This document shows, piece by piece, positions 14,466-16,815 of a DNA stretch of 16,815 bases. Under the pieces are notes generated by a model. That model was not told the DNA's origin. It saw nothing but the letters and a program-made list of their open reading frames with translations, and ran no database searches. Made by a program: the position numbers and the translations under genes. The DNA comes from an uncultured Lachnospiraceae bacterium (GTDB lineage Bacteria; Bacillota; Clostridia; Lachnospirales; Lachnospiraceae): positions 1-16,815 of the forward strand of contig CAJUTD010000067.1 in assembly GCA_910589635.1 (NCBI GenBank). Direction: 5' to 3'. Numbering within the stretch: the first letter of the stretch is position 1; each line of letters opens with the position of its first letter.

Positions 14466-14487
14466 GATACTGTATTCTTAGCCAGTG
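14466..14487. repeat. 22-bp direct repeat, copy 2 (next to the FtsX stop codon)
   Basis: Exact copy of 13293-13314. It ends one base short of the FtsX-family stop codon and encodes nothing obvious here, although the frame after the stop still reads LAKNTVS. It is 1173 bases from copy 1. The rest of 14288-14465 holds only the likely promoter of the 99-residue gene. Confidence 0.85.
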
Positions 14488-14488
14488 G

Positions 14489-16675
14489 CTAAACCAATGC
14501 ATCATCCCGCAAAATTTGATTCAAATTGCACCGCAAAAGACGCCTCCCTCCAATATAGTAGGCAAGTGCAACAAACAGTACAATAGCTGCTGCAAATATT
14601 ACAATGGGCAGAACTGGGGCTTCATCCCAGAATACCATCGGATCTATATAACTTGCAGTAACAGCAAACTGTACAAACAGCACAGTAAGGGGTATTGTAA
14701 TCAATAATGGTTTTCCTGCTATTGCAAATGCTTCAATACAGAGCATTTTCCTCATTTCCTCTGGGGTTAATCCAATAGACATATATCTCGCGAATTCCTG
14801 CTTCCTCTGGCGGAGAAAACCTAACGTATTTGAGAATACATTCGCAATGCCAATAATGGCAAGCAGTACACAGAATGCCCCAAAAATCACTTTCATTCCA
14901 TATATTAAATTATCGTTTGAAAGCCTTTCCTGGATACGGTTTTCACTTTCAGCTTTATATCCCTTCACAAGCTGCACGGCTTCTTTTTCCAAACGGTCCA
15001 AATTGGCAAGGCTTGCGCCTGCGTTTGAAAGGATACGGATATAGCTGTCGGATTCAGCTTTACATACCTCTCCTAAAGTTTTATTCCACATAGTAAGTGG
15101 GATAAAATGTACAAGGGCATAATTTTCATATTCTTCCCTTAGCACGGGGACTGTCTGTGTATAAGATAAAACAGGAATTTCCACACTTTTGTCGTTTTTA
15201 TAAAGTATTGTTGTCCGAATATTCTCCCTCACAAAAGGAACATATTTTTTATAGCGAAAATTGCTGTTTATACTATCCCAAATCTGATTTAATACGATTG
15301 CACCATCAAGACTTGGCGTAATCCCAATCTGTGAACAGAAGTTTAAAAAGCTTGTGTCATCCAAAACAACAATCGGCACAGATACCTGAAACTGTCCGTC
15401 TGCCTTCGGCGTTCCCGCAACCGGCTCAAGCCCGCCAAGTGACAACAGTTCATCGCTCTGTAATCCTTCTGGCAGGAACGTCATTGCTTGCGCCTTTTGA
15501 TACACCATGGCATCTTGTATGCCGGAAATATCCTGCAATTCATCTGATAAGTCGAAATCGGATATTTCTGTATCCTTTAAGGTTATCATAATATCCCACG
15601 CATCCTGATACCGTTCAAAATAAGTGTATCTGGTACTGATATCAGCAAGGGTAGTGAATACAAGCATGATTGAAAATCCCAAAAAAGACAACAGCAATGA
15701 CCATGTAGATATTCTCAGAGATTTCTTTTGGGCTTTCAACGCGTTCCCTGCAAGTTCACCTTTCATGCCAAACAACACAAATAAAATCCTGGAATGTTTC
15801 TTTTTCTTAAATTGTAAACCACCTTTATTGCGGATTGCTTCAATCGGCGTCATCCTGCTTAATTTCTTTGCAGGTATCCACGCGGAAAAGAGCACCGTCA
15901 AAACTGAAACCAAGATAGTGAATGCAAGTATGAGCGGACTGTAATGAAAAAAGGCTTCATGGCGCTTTGATACATCGGCGGCAAAGATGTTGACTGCCCC
16001 TATTAACCCATAACTTATAAAAATTCCTAATAAACTTCCGAGTATTATTGGCACTATGCTTAAGACTGCCGCTTCCTGTAATAGACAGTTTCTAACTTGC
16101 TTGGGCGTAGCCCCAATGCTTGAAAAAATACCAAATTGATGGATTCTGGCGTTCATTGACAGTTCAAAGGAACCTCGGATGATTAAAACTAATGACAGCG
16201 CTACAATCATTAGTATTGCCAAGTATAATGCTAAAAGCATCGGCGGCGTTTCATCCTCTGGGTCGTGTATAAAATATCGGGATAAGAGCATTGAATGGTA
16301 TTGGATAGAATCTTCTTCCAATCCAAGCTGTTTTGAAATTAACGGCATATCACGATAAATGTTTCGTGCATTTTGGAGATAAACATCAACCACCATCTCA
16401 TCCGGTTCTGATAATTCCTCGTTGATAACTGCATTTTCAACATTCGCAAATTGACACACTATAGATAAATCATCTGCGTCAAATTTATCGCAAACAATGC
16501 GCCCTTGCCAGCCGCCTTCCTCCAAAGTAATTTGCTCCACTTCATATATCCAGAAATTATAGGCTATGCTGCATAGCAAGGACAGAAACATCGTAGCAAC
16601 CAGAGCTGCCGCCATAATTGATATGCTGGATGCACGGTTATTTTTAATATAGCTTTTGGCGTAATCCTTCCACAT
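14489..16675 (-). CDS. Large FtsX-family ABC transporter permease
   Basis: This 728-residue membrane protein has two FtsX-type repeats. The first has one helix near 17-40, an outside domain, then helices about 145-165, 200-225 and 245-270, ending with SRMTPIEAIRNKG. The second has a helix near 315-340, a large outside domain of about 230 residues, then three helices near 580-605, 640-660 and 690-712, ending with LLRCNLNQILRDD. The phrases GIFSSIGATPKQV and ARYMSIGLTPEEM are the typical coupling segments. Such permeases work with a separate ATPase, here encoded just upstream, and act in export or in resistance to antimicrobial peptides; the substrate is unknown. ATG 16675 is preferred, eight bases after CGGAGG. 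A GTG at 16684 would overlap that site. Confidence 0.9.
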   Translation of the reverse strand: MWKDYAKSYIKNNRASSISIMAAALVATMFLSLLCSIAYNFWIYEVEQITLEEGGWQGRIVCDKFDADDLSIVCQFANVENAVINEELSEPDEMVVDVYLQNARNIYRDMPLISKQLGLEEDSIQYHSMLLSRYFIHDPEDETPPMLLALYLAILMIVALSLVLIIRGSFELSMNARIHQFGIFSSIGATPKQVRNCLLQEAAVLSIVPIILGSLLGIFISYGLIGAVNIFAADVSKRHEAFFHYSPLILAFTILVSVLTVLFSAWIPAKKLSRMTPIEAIRNKGGLQFKKKKHSRILFVLFGMKGELAGNALKAQKKSLRISTWSLLLSFLGFSIMLVFTTLADISTRYTYFERYQDAWDIMITLKDTEISDFDLSDELQDISGIQDAMVYQKAQAMTFLPEGLQSDELLSLGGLEPVAGTPKADGQFQVSVPIVVLDDTSFLNFCSQIGITPSLDGAIVLNQIWDSINSNFRYKKYVPFVRENIRTTILYKNDKSVEIPVLSYTQTVPVLREEYENYALVHFIPLTMWNKTLGEVCKAESDSYIRILSNAGASLANLDRLEKEAVQLVKGYKAESENRIQERLSNDNLIYGMKVIFGAFCVLLAIIGIANVFSNTLGFLRQRKQEFARYMSIGLTPEEMRKMLCIEAFAIAGKPLLITIPLTVLFVQFAVTASYIDPMVFWDEAPVLPIVIFAAAIVLFVALAYYIGGRRLLRCNLNQILRDDALV

Positions 16676-16680
16676 TCTGC

Positions 16681-16815
16681 TCACCTCCGTTTCTGGTCGC
16701 TGATAATTTTTCCGTCTTCGAGGGTCACAATTCGGTCGGCTTCCAACGCAATTTTTTCATCATGGGTAATAAGAAGTATTGTCTGTTTTAAATTTCGGTT
16801 TGACAGCTTTAAGAG
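16681..16815 (-). CDS. ABC transporter ATPase, C-terminal end only (cut by window edge)
   Basis: The frame reads in from the edge and gives 44 residues ending in a TGA at 16681-16683. It contains TILLITHDEKIALEADRIVT, the switch-histidine region, followed by LEDGKIISDQ, the standard end of ATPases that partner with FtsX/MacB-like permeases. Its last bases hold the CGGAGG ribosome binding site of the FtsX-family permease, and a GTGA overlap would exist if the GTG start were used. The two proteins form one transporter. Walker A and signature motifs lie outside the window. Confidence 0.88.
   Translation of the reverse strand, partial: LLKLSNRNLKQTILLITHDEKIALEADRIVTLEDGKIISDQKRR

Overview
The window reads as chromosomal DNA of a Gram-positive, low-to-moderate GC Clostridia, most likely a Lachnospiraceae-type gut bacterium. 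The evidence is BlaI/M56 (BlaR1-like) regulatory pairs, a LytTR/GHKL two-component system, strong GGAGG ribosome binding sites, TTGACA-17-TATAAT promoters and the protein family content. Every credible gene lies on the minus strand, so transcription runs from high to low coordinates. Genus assignment is inference.

Region A (about 1-5.15 kb) looks like one operon driven from a promoter at 5103-5131: BlaI-type repressor, M56 membrane zinc protease, a 78-residue secreted Trp/Tyr/Cys-containing peptide whose start overlaps the M56 stop, a GC-rich stem-loop, an ABC exporter without a C39 peptidase domain, and a cytoplasmic subtilisin-like (S8) protease with an unrecognised C-terminal domain. A short Cys/His/Gly-rich reading frame runs off the window edge. 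This is the layout of a peptide production, maturation and export system under BlaI/M56 control.

Region B (about 5.28-11.6 kb) repeats the theme. A second BlaI paralogue, shortened at its C-terminus and without an M56 partner, precedes a LytTR response regulator and a sensor-poor GHKL kinase. Then come a promoter region with 9-bp direct repeats at 21-bp spacing, a secreted 138-residue protein of unknown family, another GC-rich stem-loop, a lipoprotein, two ABC-2-type permeases and their ATPase. The two BlaI promoters share the block CAGTATTGACA over the -35 box, so regions A and B are probably co-regulated. The parallel order (regulator, secreted peptide, stem-loop, ABC transporter) is the most interesting feature of the window.

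Region C (about 11.6-16.8 kb) is an ordinary accessory mix: an SPL-family radical SAM protein, a MarR regulator with a clear promoter and operator followed by a pyridoxamine-phosphate-oxidase-like protein, a decayed GNAT acetyltransferase with a good terminator, a 99-residue protein of unknown function, and a large FtsX-family ABC permease with the tail of its ATPase at the window edge. A 22-bp exact direct repeat links the inside of the MarR gene with the base next to the FtsX stop codon, suggesting a past rearrangement. No tRNA, rRNA, CRISPR array, insertion sequence or transposase was seen.
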